Assembly: GCF_963676685.1 (NCBI RefSeq)
Contig: NC_092348.1
Span: 24,217,386-24,281,385 of the forward strand
Reading direction: 5' to 3'
Length of the DNA: 64,000 nucleotides
DNA from: Mytilus edulis
Taxonomy: Eukaryota > Mollusca > Bivalvia > Mytilida > Mytilidae
In this document: piece after piece, positions 43,922 through 55,343 of the stretch
Layout: the number at the start of each line of letters is the position of its first letter
Numbering within the stretch: the stretch's first letter is position 1
The notes under the pieces: model-generated
The model's input: the letters and a program-made list of their open reading frames with translations, nothing else
The model's database searches: none
Told to the model about the DNA's origin: nothing
Program-made: the position numbers and the translations under genes

Positions 43922-44652
43922 ATGAAATAAGGTGCAGCATGTACCACTATAGTAAAGAAACAAAAATCAAAATCACTTTGCATTATTACTGCCTTCAAAA
44001 TTTATCTATAATTTTCGCTAATGTACGTTGGTGCATGAAGCGAGAATAATATTCAAAGCGAGATAATTCTAGATCTAGCGTTAGAATATGTAAGCTACTT
44101 AGTCATAAGGTACCAGTCTTGTATTACAACTCCAGTTTCAAAACATGGAGGGAAACAAAATAGTCCATTTTTTTCTGAATTTTTTTCTGGACTCAATTTT
44201 TTCTGTTTGATTATAGGTTTATGCTGAATTGAAACATATATGTAGATTTAAAAAAAATCTTGCATCTTTTTGGGGATATCAATCCAGGAAAGTGGAAGGA
44301 TATCATGTTTACTGGAAGTGGTGCGGCCTAGTAAAACAGCAAACAGAAAGTAGAAAAAAATGTTTTGACTTCAGGGTTACGTAACTTTTTATTCTTCGTG
44401 GCATGAACCACTTTTTTTCTCGATTAAATCAAAATTTCACTTTAGTTCATACATGATATGAACATGAAAAAAAAATTCTATGTAGCATTTTTTATTTTTT
44501 TATTTTCAAAGATCAGCTGTTTAGCATGTAAGCCTAAGGAGCAGTCAATTACAAGACTGCGACCATAAGCAAGTAATAATTAAGTAAGTACGTTTAATAT
44601 AAAGTCCACTTATATTTTTCCATCTGATGAGTTAAGCCTTTTTCAACTGATT
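43922..44652. other. no gene recognised
   Basis: It is AT-rich with T and A runs. There is no long frame and no repeat that I can match within the window. Confidence 0.45.
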
Positions 44653-45041
44653 TTATAGTTCGTTCTTATGTTGAACTGTTATACCACTGTCCCAGGTTAG
44701 GGGAGGGTTGGGACCCCGCTAACATGTTTAACCCCGCCACATTATTTATGTATGTGCCTGTCCTAAGTCAGGAGCCTGTATATTCAGTGGTTGTCGTTTG
44801 TTGATGTGTTACATATTTGTTTTTCGTTCATTTTTTTTTTACATAAATAAGGCCGTTAGTTTTCTCGTTTGAATTGTTTTACATTGTCTTATCGGGGCCT
44901 TTTATAGCTGACTATGCGGTATGGGCTTTGCTCATTGTTCAGTGAAGGCCGTACGGTGACCTATAGTTGTTAATGTGTGTGTCATTTTTGGTCTTTTGTG
45001 GATAGTTGTCTCATTGGCAATCATACCACATCTTCTTTTTT
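44653..45041 (+). repeat. dispersed 3' tail, family 2, longest copy
   Basis: It begins TATAGTTCGTTCTTATGTTG and contains GGGTTGGGACCCCGCTAACA, GTTTAACCCCGCCACATTAT, GTCCTAAGTCAGGAGCCTGT and AAGGCCGTACGGTGACCTAT. It ends GGCAATCATACCACATCTTC. Confidence 0.8.
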
Positions 45042-45462
45042 ATAATATCTTCATATATGAACATATTACAAAGAAACGTGAGCCTTGATGACCATTTTAA
45101 CCGACTTACTAAGCGCAAGCATATCCTTCATTCGACATTTGTAAGCTAGAACTGCATTTAGTTGTGGTAAAAATCTAGAAACGACCAGGAAGCAATTGTA
45201 TAAAAATGTATGTTTTCGTTTGTGACAAACTCACCTAATAATCGATTGCTATGATATTCGCAGATGGAGATTAATTATTACCGTTTCAGTCATTCATATT
45301 AAAAATATTGGGAAAAATTACGTACTTATTAATTGTTTAAAGATATTTTTGTCAGCCAATTTTTTCTTTTAAACGGATGACGTGAGAAGGAAATACTCCA
45401 AGGATTCGAGTTCATTTGCAAAATATCTCACACAAGGTTTGCGATAAAGGTCATTTATTCAG

Positions 45463-45612
45463 ATCGTCCGTTGCAGTGACTCCTTTATAAATGCATATAT
45501 AGTCGATAAGCTGTATAGTGGTGACGTCAATTTGACGTTAGCGTTCTTTTCAACTTTGAGCTGCAAGTGAACAAACGTGTAATTACAATACAGAGAGAAG
45601 TATTTTGAAAAT
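45463..45612 (+). repeat. Ngaro A1 repeat with candidate promoter
   Basis: It is near-identical to 57106-57258. It contains a TATA-like TATAAAT (45486) and a perfect CRE octamer TGACGTCA (45522-45529), so it could serve as the element's promoter. A 19-bp direct repeat (ATAAAGGTCATTTATTCAG) lies immediately outside. Confidence 0.8.
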
Positions 45613-46099
45613 ATCAAGTTGAATTACTATAGTGGATATTAAAGTTGGTATTTTATATATGTATAATAGGCAAAGAGATATAATGGATAATACAAAAAAT
45701 TGTTTTAATTAAAATATTGTAAAATAGTTAGAAATTGTTGAATTTCGAAACGGCGTGGCCGCCACGTGGTGCCGAATATGAAATAAAAGAAAAAAATATT
45801 TAATCACAATACGACTTAAGTTAAAGAAATGATATTTTTGTGGTGACTTTATATTTGGTGAATAATTCACCCAGTGATTCTGCTGCGGAAGTAATTATTT
45901 CGTAGAACACGACATACTATCATTATCAATTCAACAAAAACGATAATACATCGTTTGAACGGCTACAGCTTTAAGATATATTGTCATTGATTAAAGACTT
46001 TTTGTTACACACACAAACAAAACGAATAAATTTGAAATAAGTAAATAAATAAAATTAATAAAAATAAATGAATAAATAAATATAATTGTGAGTTTCAGT

Positions 46100-46889
46100 A
46101 TGTTGAGAAGAGGTACCAGGAAGCGTACAGCATCAGCGAGAGCTGGAGTAAGAAGGACCCCGGTGGTGTCGAAGGGAGTTTCGTCACGGGCGTCAGTACA
46201 ATCATCTATGACGGTTACAAGGCCTGAGGCTATCTATTCAACTGCTGGACATGACGGCGCTGCCATACCAACAATTGCAACATTATCAACGACAAGAATG
46301 TTGATGCCAACATTTTCCAGTAATCAGGACAACTCCGTCCACATTCCGGACATGTTATCATGGCAACCAAGACCAGCAATAGACCCCCAGCCAACTGTTG
46401 ATAACACGCAGTTTGTGTCACAAACAGGTAATGTGACCAATAATGATTATGTACAAATTCCCAATAGAATTGAAAGTGTTCATGAGAACCTAGGCATAAA
46501 TGTAACACAGTCAATTAAAGAAAAAATATTGAAAGGGGAATTCATAGATTTAGCTTGTCTATTAAATAATTCAGTCAACACGGGTTCTGACAAACAAAAG
46601 TTGACATGGGCTCAAGGGGAATTCATTTTACAACCCATTTCTCAACAATCAAAAATTACAAATATTGAAAAGTGGACAGATGCTTTCATCATTTTTATTT
46701 ATATTTATTGTGCTGTGCACGTAAACCGATTTAAGGAATTGTTAAAATACATGCACACAATACGCCTTGGGGCTCAAAGAAACCAAGGTATGGGTTGGAA
46801 AAATTACGATGAGCAATATAGACTAAGAAAAGCTCATGAACCATCCAGTTTATGGAGTAATATAGACAATGAGCTATGGTTGTTATATA
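46100..46889 (+). pseudogene. Ngaro gag-like ORF1, 5' part
   Basis: It starts at ATG 46100 with a basic N-terminus (MLRRGTRKRTASARAG). A Ser/Thr-rich region follows, and then a conserved helical region with SIKEKILKGEFIDLACLL, EKWTDAFIIFIYIYCAVH, LLKYMHTIRLGAQRNQ, YDEQYRLRKAHEPSS and ELWLLY. This is the typical ORF1 core of metazoan Ngaro/DIRS elements. The frame is cut at LLY by the LINE insertion. The rest of the protein resumes at 53335. Confidence 0.8.
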
Positions 46890-47577
46890 AGATATTTTTA
46901 TTTCAATTATGGGCCCCAAAGGGCATAAACATTACAACATCAATAATTTTTTCATAATACAATACAAACAATGAGATAATAAAAAAAAAAAAAAAAAAGT
47001 TAAACGAGAACTATTTAAGTTCTTAAAGAATACGTAGATAAAGAATCTATAGTATGTTTTTTTTTTAATACTAATGCATTTTATTGCAAGTGTGGTTGAT
47101 ATAGATAACAAACAAGCAGCCCAAAAAGAAAAAAAGAAAAATAGATATCCACATATGTATAGTACACAAAAAGTTGGATCAATTAAATATATAATAATTA
47201 GCCAAAAATAAAGTAGAAATTAAACATGTCCATGACTCATCCTGTGTCAGCAGCAATTAGGAAAGCATTATGGTTTCCTAAAGGCAGCTGACACCAGGGG
47301 ACGATACCTTATGGGCCATAGGCATGTAAAATGTGTGTAAATGTCTCTTTCCTACCTGTATCAAAAGCAAACAAGGAAGCATCATAGGTAACTTGAATGC
47401 AGTTGATACCAGGGGACGATGCCTCAAGGATATAAGAGAACATTTGAATAAATAATATATCTTAACAATTATTTTTTTTTTTAATCGGCTAGTATGTTTG
47501 TGATATTCAGATGAATATAATTTTCTATGTCCAATCAAATGTATATACACACATAGATTTCCTTTAACTAATCTTCA

Positions 47578-50500
47578 CTAAGGAAGATGTTTGTATATAA
47601 AATTACATATTATTTTAAGTAACTCAACATTTTCTACACTAAATAACCAGATAATTTTGCTTTGACTGTTCATATGATTAAAATAAGAATTATATTGTGC
47701 AATACTAGCTAACATACAATTTCTATCATCCTCAAATTTGTTACAATCAAATAGAAAATGAGCCTCATCTTCGACAGTATTGGAAGAACATTTATTACAT
47801 ATTCTGTTAATTCGGGGAATACCCTGATATCTACCTAATTCTATTTGTAATCTATGAGAAGATACACGTAATTTAGTAAAACTTCTTCTAAGTTCAAAAT
47901 TCTTGATCAATGTTAGATATTTTTCAAAACCAAAATTTGTTTTATATAAAAGGTAGGTTTTCAGTTTACTGTCTGAAAATTTATCTATTTGTTTTTTCCA
48001 ACAGCTAATAAACAATATTGATAGCTTGGTTTGTATATATTTCTTAAATTTGTATAAGGATTCACAAAATGGAGCATTAACGGCATTTGTATAGTCAATA
48101 CCAAGTATTTTAAAAACAACATTTATTGAACCATACCATGATGTTATATTCATGTGATGTAGTGTCTTTGATTGTGTATATGCCTCTTTTAATAGAGGAA
48201 AATTATTACCTAAATTCTCTAATCTATACCAGTACAATAACATTCCTTTTATAATATTAAAATATATTGGAAATCTTCCAAGTTCAGATAACACTGCAGC
48301 ATTTGTTGTTTTCTTGTGTACCCCAAGTATAAATTTACAAAATTTTATATGAAGTTTCTCACAGGGTAAACCTGAATATAGTTTTTCAAAAGATATATCT
48401 TCCTTCTTACATTTAGAGGAAAGAGAATTAAACATCCCCCATATTTCGCTACCATATAATAAAATAGGTTTTACAGTGTGGTCAAAAACATGAATACTTG
48501 TTTTTACATCAGGATTAAGTGATAAAAGATCTTTCCTTAATTTGAAATGAGCTTTCAGGGATTTTTTGTATAGTTCATTTTGAGCATAACTGAATGAACC
48601 AGATGAGCTTAAATATAAACCTAGGTATTTGTATTTTGAAACACATTCCAGATTTATATTCTGAAATGTGAATATCTGTTTTACATGTCTGCCTGCCTTG
48701 TTGAAAATCAGCACCTTTGTCTTATTAGTATTCACATTGAGACACCAATCTTTGCAAAATTTATCAAGCATTCCCAGCTTTTCTCGTAGTCCTTCAGCTG
48801 ATGTAGATAATAAAACAATATCATCAGCATACATTAAACAATGTAGATCTTTGTCATTGACATTAACTGGGTCTCTAGTATCTGACAAATATCTGGGCAA
48901 ATCATTTATGAATATCTTGAATAAATTCGGACTGAGGTTGTCACCTTGTTTGACTCCAATATCTAATGGGAAAAAATCACTTACTTGATTTTGAATTTTG
49001 ACACATGATTTGCTAATTTCATACATACTTTTAATAATGTTATAAAAATAAGACCCAGCCCCAATATCTAGTAGTTTAATCTTGATCCCTGTATGTATAA
49101 CAGTATCAAAAGCCTTCTGAAAATCAACAAAACAGGCAAACAGTCTACCTTCTTTTGAATTACAGTATTTGTTAATAAGACAGTTTAAAATAAACATATG
49201 ATCTGCAGTTCTGGCTTTCCTTGTGAATCCAATTTGACTATCATGTATAATATTATGTTCCTGAAGAAATTTGTCCAGTCTTAGACTTAATATTCTATTA
49301 AAAAGCTTTCCAATTGCACTTGTTATTGTTATTCCTCTATAATTGTTAGGGTCACTTGTATCGTTGCTTTTAAAAATTGGTGTAATATAACCTTCAGCCC
49401 AAGATGTTGGGTATATACCTGAAGACAGACAAGTATTAAACATCTGTTGAAAACTTTTTAAAAGGAAAGTCTGTCCATTCTTTATCATATTATTACTAAT
49501 GTTATCCAAGCCTGATGATTTATTGCATTTTAAGTGTGAAATGGCTTTGGATATTTCAGACTCAGTGATAACGGAGTCCAACTCGTTGAAACATTTTGAG
49601 TTTTCTAACTGTTTCAGTTTTTCACATAGCTCTGTATATCTACTTTGAAATTCACCTTTCAGTTGTGACAACTTTTGGAAATGTGATATCAAAGTTGATG
49701 GTTGTACTCCACATTTTTTTTTAGTTTCATTTTTTTCCTGTAGTTCATTAATTAAGTTCCAATACAGTTTTGGATTCTCTTCGTGCAAGGAGTCCAGCTG
49801 ACTAATCAATGATTGTTTGTATTGTTTGTATTTATATTTCCTTAGTTTGGAGTATTCACGATTCAGTTTATAAAAGTGATTTTTGATAATTGGATCATAT
49901 GGAAATCTTGAATAAATTTTTCCATAATTAAGCAAGTTAGTTCGAGCTTGTTGTAAACTTGCGTCAAACCACTTTTTGTTTTTTTGTTTGTTTGTGTGTT
50001 TTTTTAAAGGTCGTTTAAGTGATAGATTTGCTGCTGATAAAAAGATGTTTGAAAGTTTTGATGATGCTTCATCTACTGATGTCTGAGTAAATTGAATTGT
50101 GCTGTTGTTGAATTCTAGTATGTAGTTTTGTAGCGTATCTGAAGAAAGTGTTTCTTGAAATTTTATTGCTGAACAGTCAGTCCAGATATAATTAGGTGTC
50201 ATATTTTTCAACTGGATTGGAATATCATTTTCTCCAGGAACACAATATTTTGCAGATAATTCCCACTCAAGTTTACAATGACAATCAGATAATGTGGGAA
50301 TAAATCTGGATACTTTAAAATACAGTACATTTTCAAGAATTTCTTCCGACACAGCAACATAATCAACCACACTTGCACCATTGGGGGTATAGCAAGTAAA
50401 ATTACCAAATGTATCACCAAGAACTCTGCCATTTAAAATTCTTATTTGTTTACTAATGCAAAAATCCAAAACTTCTTTGCCTCTTTGATCAATTTTTTGG

Positions 50501-51102
50501 TCTCGACTTTTTCTTGTCATAATGTTTTTGTCAGTAGGGTATGTATCAAAAATTGGAGTAAATTTTGAATCATCGTTTACTATAAAGTCATTTTCAGAGC
50601 CTATTCTGGCATTAAAATCTCCACATAACAAAATTTCACCCATTTTTTTATACTGAAAGATATCTTTTTCTATGCATTCAAAAACATCAGAAGAGAGTTC
50701 TTGGGTATATTTAGACGTAACAGGGGGGTTGTACAGTACACAAATAAATAGGTCACTTTTAAATCCAAAAAAGGATTTTTCTAATTTAATCCATTGATAA
50801 TCTGGATTACTGTTAATCAATATTTTGACATGAGGTTTAACGTGACTTTTCTGTAGAATTGCTATACCCCCAAAATGACGGTTATTATTTGATAATTTTC
50901 TACATATTGGATGATAATGAAATTTACCAATATTGTGTATTTGGGAATTATATCCCACATGAGTTTCGACTAAAAAAACAATGTCGTAATTCTCTATATG
51001 TTTCAGAAAAAGGGGATCCTCTGCTTTATTCATGCCCTTTGAAAATAAGCCACCTATATTCCAATAACCAAATTTTACAGATGATTGGTTTGATTTTGGC
51101 AT
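47578..51102 (-). CDS. LINE family A ORF2: APE endonuclease and reverse transcriptase
   Basis: This is one uninterrupted 1174-codon frame. Residues 1-290 form an APE-type endonuclease with FGYWNIGGL, FLVETHVG (about 43-50), LYNPP, LCGDFNARIG (160-168), VDYVAVSE and TLSDCHCKL. The RT has NNYRGITITSAIGKLF, CFVDFQKAFDTVIH, GVKQGDNLSPNLFKIFINDL, CLMYADDIVLLSTSAEG (catalytic YADD near residue 758), KTKVLIFNKAG and KYLGLYLSSSGSF. The C-terminus has CNKCSSNTVEDEAHFLFDC. Every expected catalytic motif is present, so it could still encode active protein if transcribed. Confidence 0.92.
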   Translation of the reverse strand: MPKSNQSSVKFGYWNIGGLFSKGMNKAEDPLFLKHIENYDIVFLVETHVGYNSQIHNIGKFHYHPICRKLSNNNRHFGGIAILQKSHVKPHVKILINSNPDYQWIKLEKSFFGFKSDLFICVLYNPPVTSKYTQELSSDVFECIEKDIFQYKKMGEILLCGDFNARIGSENDFIVNDDSKFTPIFDTYPTDKNIMTRKSRDQKIDQRGKEVLDFCISKQIRILNGRVLGDTFGNFTCYTPNGASVVDYVAVSEEILENVLYFKVSRFIPTLSDCHCKLEWELSAKYCVPGENDIPIQLKNMTPNYIWTDCSAIKFQETLSSDTLQNYILEFNNSTIQFTQTSVDEASSKLSNIFLSAANLSLKRPLKKHTNKQKNKKWFDASLQQARTNLLNYGKIYSRFPYDPIIKNHFYKLNREYSKLRKYKYKQYKQSLISQLDSLHEENPKLYWNLINELQEKNETKKKCGVQPSTLISHFQKLSQLKGEFQSRYTELCEKLKQLENSKCFNELDSVITESEISKAISHLKCNKSSGLDNISNNMIKNGQTFLLKSFQQMFNTCLSSGIYPTSWAEGYITPIFKSNDTSDPNNYRGITITSAIGKLFNRILSLRLDKFLQEHNIIHDSQIGFTRKARTADHMFILNCLINKYCNSKEGRLFACFVDFQKAFDTVIHTGIKIKLLDIGAGSYFYNIIKSMYEISKSCVKIQNQVSDFFPLDIGVKQGDNLSPNLFKIFINDLPRYLSDTRDPVNVNDKDLHCLMYADDIVLLSTSAEGLREKLGMLDKFCKDWCLNVNTNKTKVLIFNKAGRHVKQIFTFQNINLECVSKYKYLGLYLSSSGSFSYAQNELYKKSLKAHFKLRKDLLSLNPDVKTSIHVFDHTVKPILLYGSEIWGMFNSLSSKCKKEDISFEKLYSGLPCEKLHIKFCKFILGVHKKTTNAAVLSELGRFPIYFNIIKGMLLYWYRLENLGNNFPLLKEAYTQSKTLHHMNITSWYGSINVVFKILGIDYTNAVNAPFCESLYKFKKYIQTKLSILFISCWKKQIDKFSDSKLKTYLLYKTNFGFEKYLTLIKNFELRRSFTKLRVSSHRLQIELGRYQGIPRINRICNKCSSNTVEDEAHFLFDCNKFEDDRNCMLASIAQYNSYFNHMNSQSKIIWLFSVENVELLKIICNFIYKHLP

Positions 51103-51704
51103 TTTGGTTGATACAATTAAATCTGGTATAAATAATAGAATAGATTTTCTATCTATATAAAAAAAAAAATAATAAAAATTTGTCTCTAAATAAAAGGAAG
51201 AGACAACAAGGAAAATATTCAGAAATGTAAATATTTGAAATAAGTAGATTTATTTAGAGGATAGTTTTTACAATGGTTTTCTAAATACAATTAGTCTATG
51301 ATATAATGACAGATAATTTCTTTTCTATGTATCCTCTTTTAACTGAATAACTATTAAACTGATTTGGGTTGAATAACCTGATATCCTGGGTTAATTCAAG
51401 ATCAAAAGTATGATTCAAATGTGAAGACTAAAAATAAAAATGAATGAAATAAAATAAAAAAGGCGAACTTTTATACCTAGCAGAGGTTACATATATATGA
51501 CCATGTAATAGTGTGACTTCTTCACATAATGGCTGTTTCATTTGAAAAATCTATTCAAATGAGAATATGAATTTATCAGCCCAGAAAAAAAGAAGAAATA
51601 TATAAAGTTGTACATGTATATATAAATTATATGTAAATGACTTTAAACATGTTAAAGGAAGTCAACATAATGATATGGTAATATGTATAATATTAAAAAG
51701 CAAG

Positions 51705-52073
51705 TTATTCATGATGACCTCTGCCACGTCCACGTCCATGTCCTCTTGTGTTGCGCGATTTGGATCTACCTCTTGAATTTGGCATGGGAATGTTTAAGGC
51801 AGTGTGTATTCCACGCTTTAAGTTTGCCGATAGCTGAGACACGCCAGAGTCAGAGAGATGAAATTTATCTTCACTTAGTAGCTCTGCAATTGGGTTTCCA
51901 TTTCGCAACATATTGCCATGATCAACAAGTAGAACATCTTTATTGTCATCATATATTTGTTTCAACAAGGCATTTATGATTTGTCCATTTGTGTTGAAAA
52001 TTACACTGTCGAGTCGAGGAGTAGTAAGAGAGATGATGCAACCACTATTTTGCCATTTTTGAAGTTTCTTCAT
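51705..52073 (-). pseudogene. LINE family A ORF1, SGNH-hydrolase C-terminal part
   Basis: The 122 codons include CIISLTTPRLD, DVLLVDHGNML and EDKFHLSDSGVSQLSANLK. DKFHLS is the block V catalytic Asp-x-x-His of SGNH hydrolases. An Arg/Gly-rich tail follows (GHGRGRGRGHHE), perhaps RNA-binding. ORF1 proteins of CR1-type LINEs often end in such an esterase. The N-terminal half with the GDS nucleophile block is absent at the join with the upstream frame, so an internal deletion is likely. Confidence 0.65.
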
Positions 52074-53094
52074 TTTTGGTTTGTAGGCTTACCGATAGAA
52101 AGTCGATCTCAGAGTTTGAAGTAGTTAATACCTTTTTCATTTCTGCTCTAGTCTCCTCCAGTATTTGATTGTGACATTTCATCTGATCCTCATGTTGAGC
52201 TTTAATTAACATAATATTGCTTTGCTCGTGTTTTAATTTAACTTCCAAAGTCTGTTTTTCTGTTTGTACGGTTTTATATTTTAATTGTAATGTTGATATC
52301 TCATTGTCGTCTTTTCTACCTTTTCCCAAGACTAGAACATCATCATTGCATTGTTTAACAGCAGTTAATACTTTGCTGAAGTTTTCATTGTGACTGTGTT
52401 CTATTTTAGCCAGCGTGTCAACTAAATTTAATTCAAGCCTTTGAAAATCATCTTTTTGAGGTTGATCTTCTTGTACTAGTACTGATTTTAACCCAGTCTG
52501 GGAGTCAGGTAATACACAAGTGACCTTGTCAACAGGACATAATTCATTAATGTGTGTATTGTTATTGTCATCATGACATTCGTGTGAAATACATGTATTA
52601 GTAGGACTGGTTTGTGATATGTTTGTAAGAACTTTATCAAGAATATCTTTCAGAATTGGAAAATGAATATCCACAAACTCATAATAATGACTGCCTTGTA
52701 CTCTTATTGTTCCTGTTGTGACAAAAAATGTAATATTAAATTGAAGTTCCCCCTTTTTTAATACTTCAATCATCACAGAATTTCCACTGTTGTTTCGGTT
52801 TTCCCATGTTTTGGGTTCGTCATACCATTCAATATCATAATCAGGTTCCTTTCCAAGATTGTCATAATAGTAAATATCTAGTGTTTTTATCCATGGTTGG
52901 ATTCTGTCAAGGTTTGTGTAGAATGTGATGATTTTAGCATGTTCATCATACAAGTTTGGGTCAATTTGCTCGAAAAGGCTTAATTTTGCTTTACCAGTCC
53001 TCTTGTTAAGCTTTGATGGGAGAGATGAAAGAGGATAGTCATTAATGGTTTTGTCCATCGATAGGTCAATTTTCAATTTGCCTAAATCTACCAT
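52045..53094 (-). pseudogene. LINE family A ORF1, N-terminal and coiled-coil part
   Basis: The 349 codons comprise an N-terminal globular region (DLGKLKIDLSMDKTIND to HYYEFVDIHFPI), a linker with cysteines and histidines, and then a long heptad-rich segment (STLQLKYKTVQTEKQTLEV onward) that looks like a trimerising coiled coil. The frame shifts into the SGNH part at about 52060. In CR1-like elements ORF1p binds RNA as a multimer. That role here is inference. Confidence 0.65.
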
Positions 53095-53334
53095 GATGAC
53101 CGGCTTGTAGTCAACACGTGTTTAGTTATATGTGCACACACGTAAATCAGCGTAAATAAATGTTTGTAAATATAATTGATCGATCGGAAGTTATCTTAGT
53201 GTTTCTTCCTCTCTGATATAAATATTTGGTGTATTTTAAATGATGGAAACTGTTAAAAAACCCAGGATTCTCAGAATATTTTACCAGTGAATTTTTCCAC
53301 CAACCGCCATTAATCAGGGGCGATAATCTATATA

Positions 53335-53738
53335 TGCAACCAGTGAATACTATCTCAAATGTGTCCTTAAATGTATCTAATAGTAATATTCAAGACAGTA
53401 GTGGTCATGGGAACAAATGCTATAGTTATAACTATGAGGGAAGCTGTTGGAAAACACCTTGCTTTTATAGCCATTTGTGTTTAAGGTGTAATGGTTCACA
53501 TCCAATTATAAACTGTCAAAGACAACTGGGAAATGTGAGACCACATGTTGGTAATACACAATATAACACAGGCTCTCAGTTTCAGTTTCGGGCACCCGGG
53601 GCTCAGTATGGAGCAGGGCCCCAGTTTCAATTTCGCCCAAGGAGCGCCGAGTCAAGAGTCAGATTTTCCCCAAGAAATGCCACACAGTTCACACAAGCAA
53701 GATCTAGACCAAATATCAGAACTATGGCGACTTGGTAG
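53335..53738 (+). pseudogene. Ngaro gag-like ORF1, 3' part
   Basis: It resumes in frame after the LINE (MQPVNTISNVS). A CCCH-like finger follows (GNKCYSYNYEGSCWKTPCFY-x-H), then CLRCNGSHPIINC, a zinc knuckle and an Arg-rich tail. This two-finger end is usual for Ngaro/DIRS ORF1. It ends at a stop at 53736-53738, inside the 5' part of the RT frame. Confidence 0.75.
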
Positions 53739-54903
53739 AACCCCTATTAAGATTGGTGTTTTGAAAAATATGCTGAGGGCATATCCGCATGCAGGTGTAG
53801 CAAAAGAATTATATGAAGGATTTTTATGTGGTTTTCGTTTGAAATATTCAGGTCCGAGAATTTCTTTTATTTCCAAAAATTTACAGTCGGCAAATTGTCA
53901 TAAAGGTGAAACGTTGGATAAGTTAGATCAGGAGGTAAAAGCGGGTAGGATGGCTGGTCCTTTTTTAGAAAAGCCGATTTCCACTCTTAGGACTTCTCCT
54001 ATCGGTCTAGTACCAAAAGAGAAAGGTTGGAGGTTAATATCTCATTTATCATATCCGGAAGGTTCCGGGGTCAACGATTTTATTGATCGCGATGAATGTT
54101 CCGTTCAATATGCATCTTTTGATGAAGTTATACAAATGGTCAGTTCACTCGGAAAGTCGGCATTGATTGGGGTACGGGACATAAAGTCCGCTTTTCGTTT
54201 GCTGCCAGTGCACCCATCAGATTTTGAATTGTTAGGGATTTATTTTGATGAAAAGTTCTTTGTAAATAAAAGTATGGCTATGGGATGTTCAATTTCATGT
54301 AATTTATTCAATAAGTTTTCGACCTTTTTACACTGGTTAGTAGTTGAACGGAGTGGAGTGAAATCACTTGTGCATTATTTGGATGATTTTTTATTTGGAG
54401 GCCCTGAGGATACACCTGTATGTCAAATGATGCTAGACACTTTTTCAGATATTTGTGAGGAACTAGGTGTTCCGATTGCTTCGGAAAAATCAGTTGGACC
54501 TGTAACATCTTTGAAATTTTTAGGATTGGTCATTGACACTGTTGAAATGGTTGTCAGAATACCACAAGACAAATTGTTAAAGCTAAAGTCTTTACTTGAA
54601 CCGATTTTGTTGAATAAAAAGATTACACACAAGGACTTAGAATCAGTAGTGGGTTTGATGGCTTTCTGTTCAAGGGCGATTACTTCGTCTAGGGCTTTCC
54701 TTCGCAGGTTTTATGATGTCATAGGGTCTATAAAAATAAAAAAGCCTTTTTATTCAATTAGAATAAATAATGATCTCAGAGAAGATGCAAAAATTTGGCT
54801 GATTTTTCTGGAACATTTTAACGGAGATTGTTATCTATCAGAAAACACTTGGATAACAAAACGTTGCATATGTACACTGACAGCTGTGGTAACTCTGATT
54901 TAG
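53545..54903 (+). pseudogene. Ngaro reverse transcriptase
   Basis: The 452-codon frame has conserved RT motifs: GFRLKYSGPRISF, EVKAGRMAGPF, SPIGLVPKEKGWRLISHLS, DIKSAFRLLPVHPSDFELLG, AMGCSISCNLFNKFSTFL, VHYLDDFLFGG (catalytic YLDD) and SLKFLGLVIDTVEMVVRIP. These are typical of DIRS/Ngaro RTs. The start overlaps the end of ORF1. A one-base shift near 54850 moves the reading into the RNase H frame, so RT and RNase H are no longer fused. Confidence 0.85.
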
Positions 54904-55343
54904 GTTGTGGTGCATATTTTGATGGTAAATGGGCACAATATAAATGGCCGGAAGCATGGTCAAATATGCCAATCATGAGGGACATTACTTTTTTAGAGTT
55001 AGTTCCAATTGTTTTAGCTATGTTTATATGGGCATCAAATTTCCAAAATCGAAAGATTTTATTTCGAATTGACAATATGGCATTAGTTAGCATTATCAAT
55101 AAAAGAACTGCCAAGTCGAAGCGTGTGATGGCATTTATTCGCCCCCTTGTTCTTTTTACAATGCAGCACAATATTCAGTTTAAAGCACAACATATTGATG
55201 GTTGTAAAAATGAAATTGCAGACTCGATTTCTCGTTTTCAGTTGAAGAGATTCCGGGAACTAGCACCCGGGGCCGAGTCGGTTCCAGAAAACAACCCAGA
55301 AGAGTTCAGAGATTTGATATTGAGTTTGAAACAAACAGATTAA
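54850..55343 (+). pseudogene. Ngaro RNase H domain
   Basis: It reads LHMYTDSCGNSDLGCGAYF (first catalytic Asp), FLELVPIVLAMFIWASNF (catalytic Glu), LFRIDNMALVSIINKRTAKS (catalytic Asp) and IDGCKNEIADSISRFQL (last Asp). All four acidic residues are present. It is out of frame with the RT upstream and overlaps the start of the recombinase frame. Confidence 0.8.

Larger units (their letters stand above)
46890..53328 (-). mobile_element. LINE family A (CR1/L2-like), nearly full length
   Basis: It is inserted into the Ngaro gag ORF and flanked by TATATA on both sides (46884-46889 and 53329-53334), consistent with a target-site duplication. In its own direction it has a 5' UTR (53328-53095), ORF1 with coiled coil and SGNH remnant, ORF2 with endonuclease and RT, and a 3' UTR ending GGCCCATAATTGAAATAAA then AATATCT. 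The 3' UTR includes an A18 tract (plus-strand 46981) and a diverged internal duplication (47222-47305 and 47370-47425, both with CAGGGGACGAT). Confidence 0.85.
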
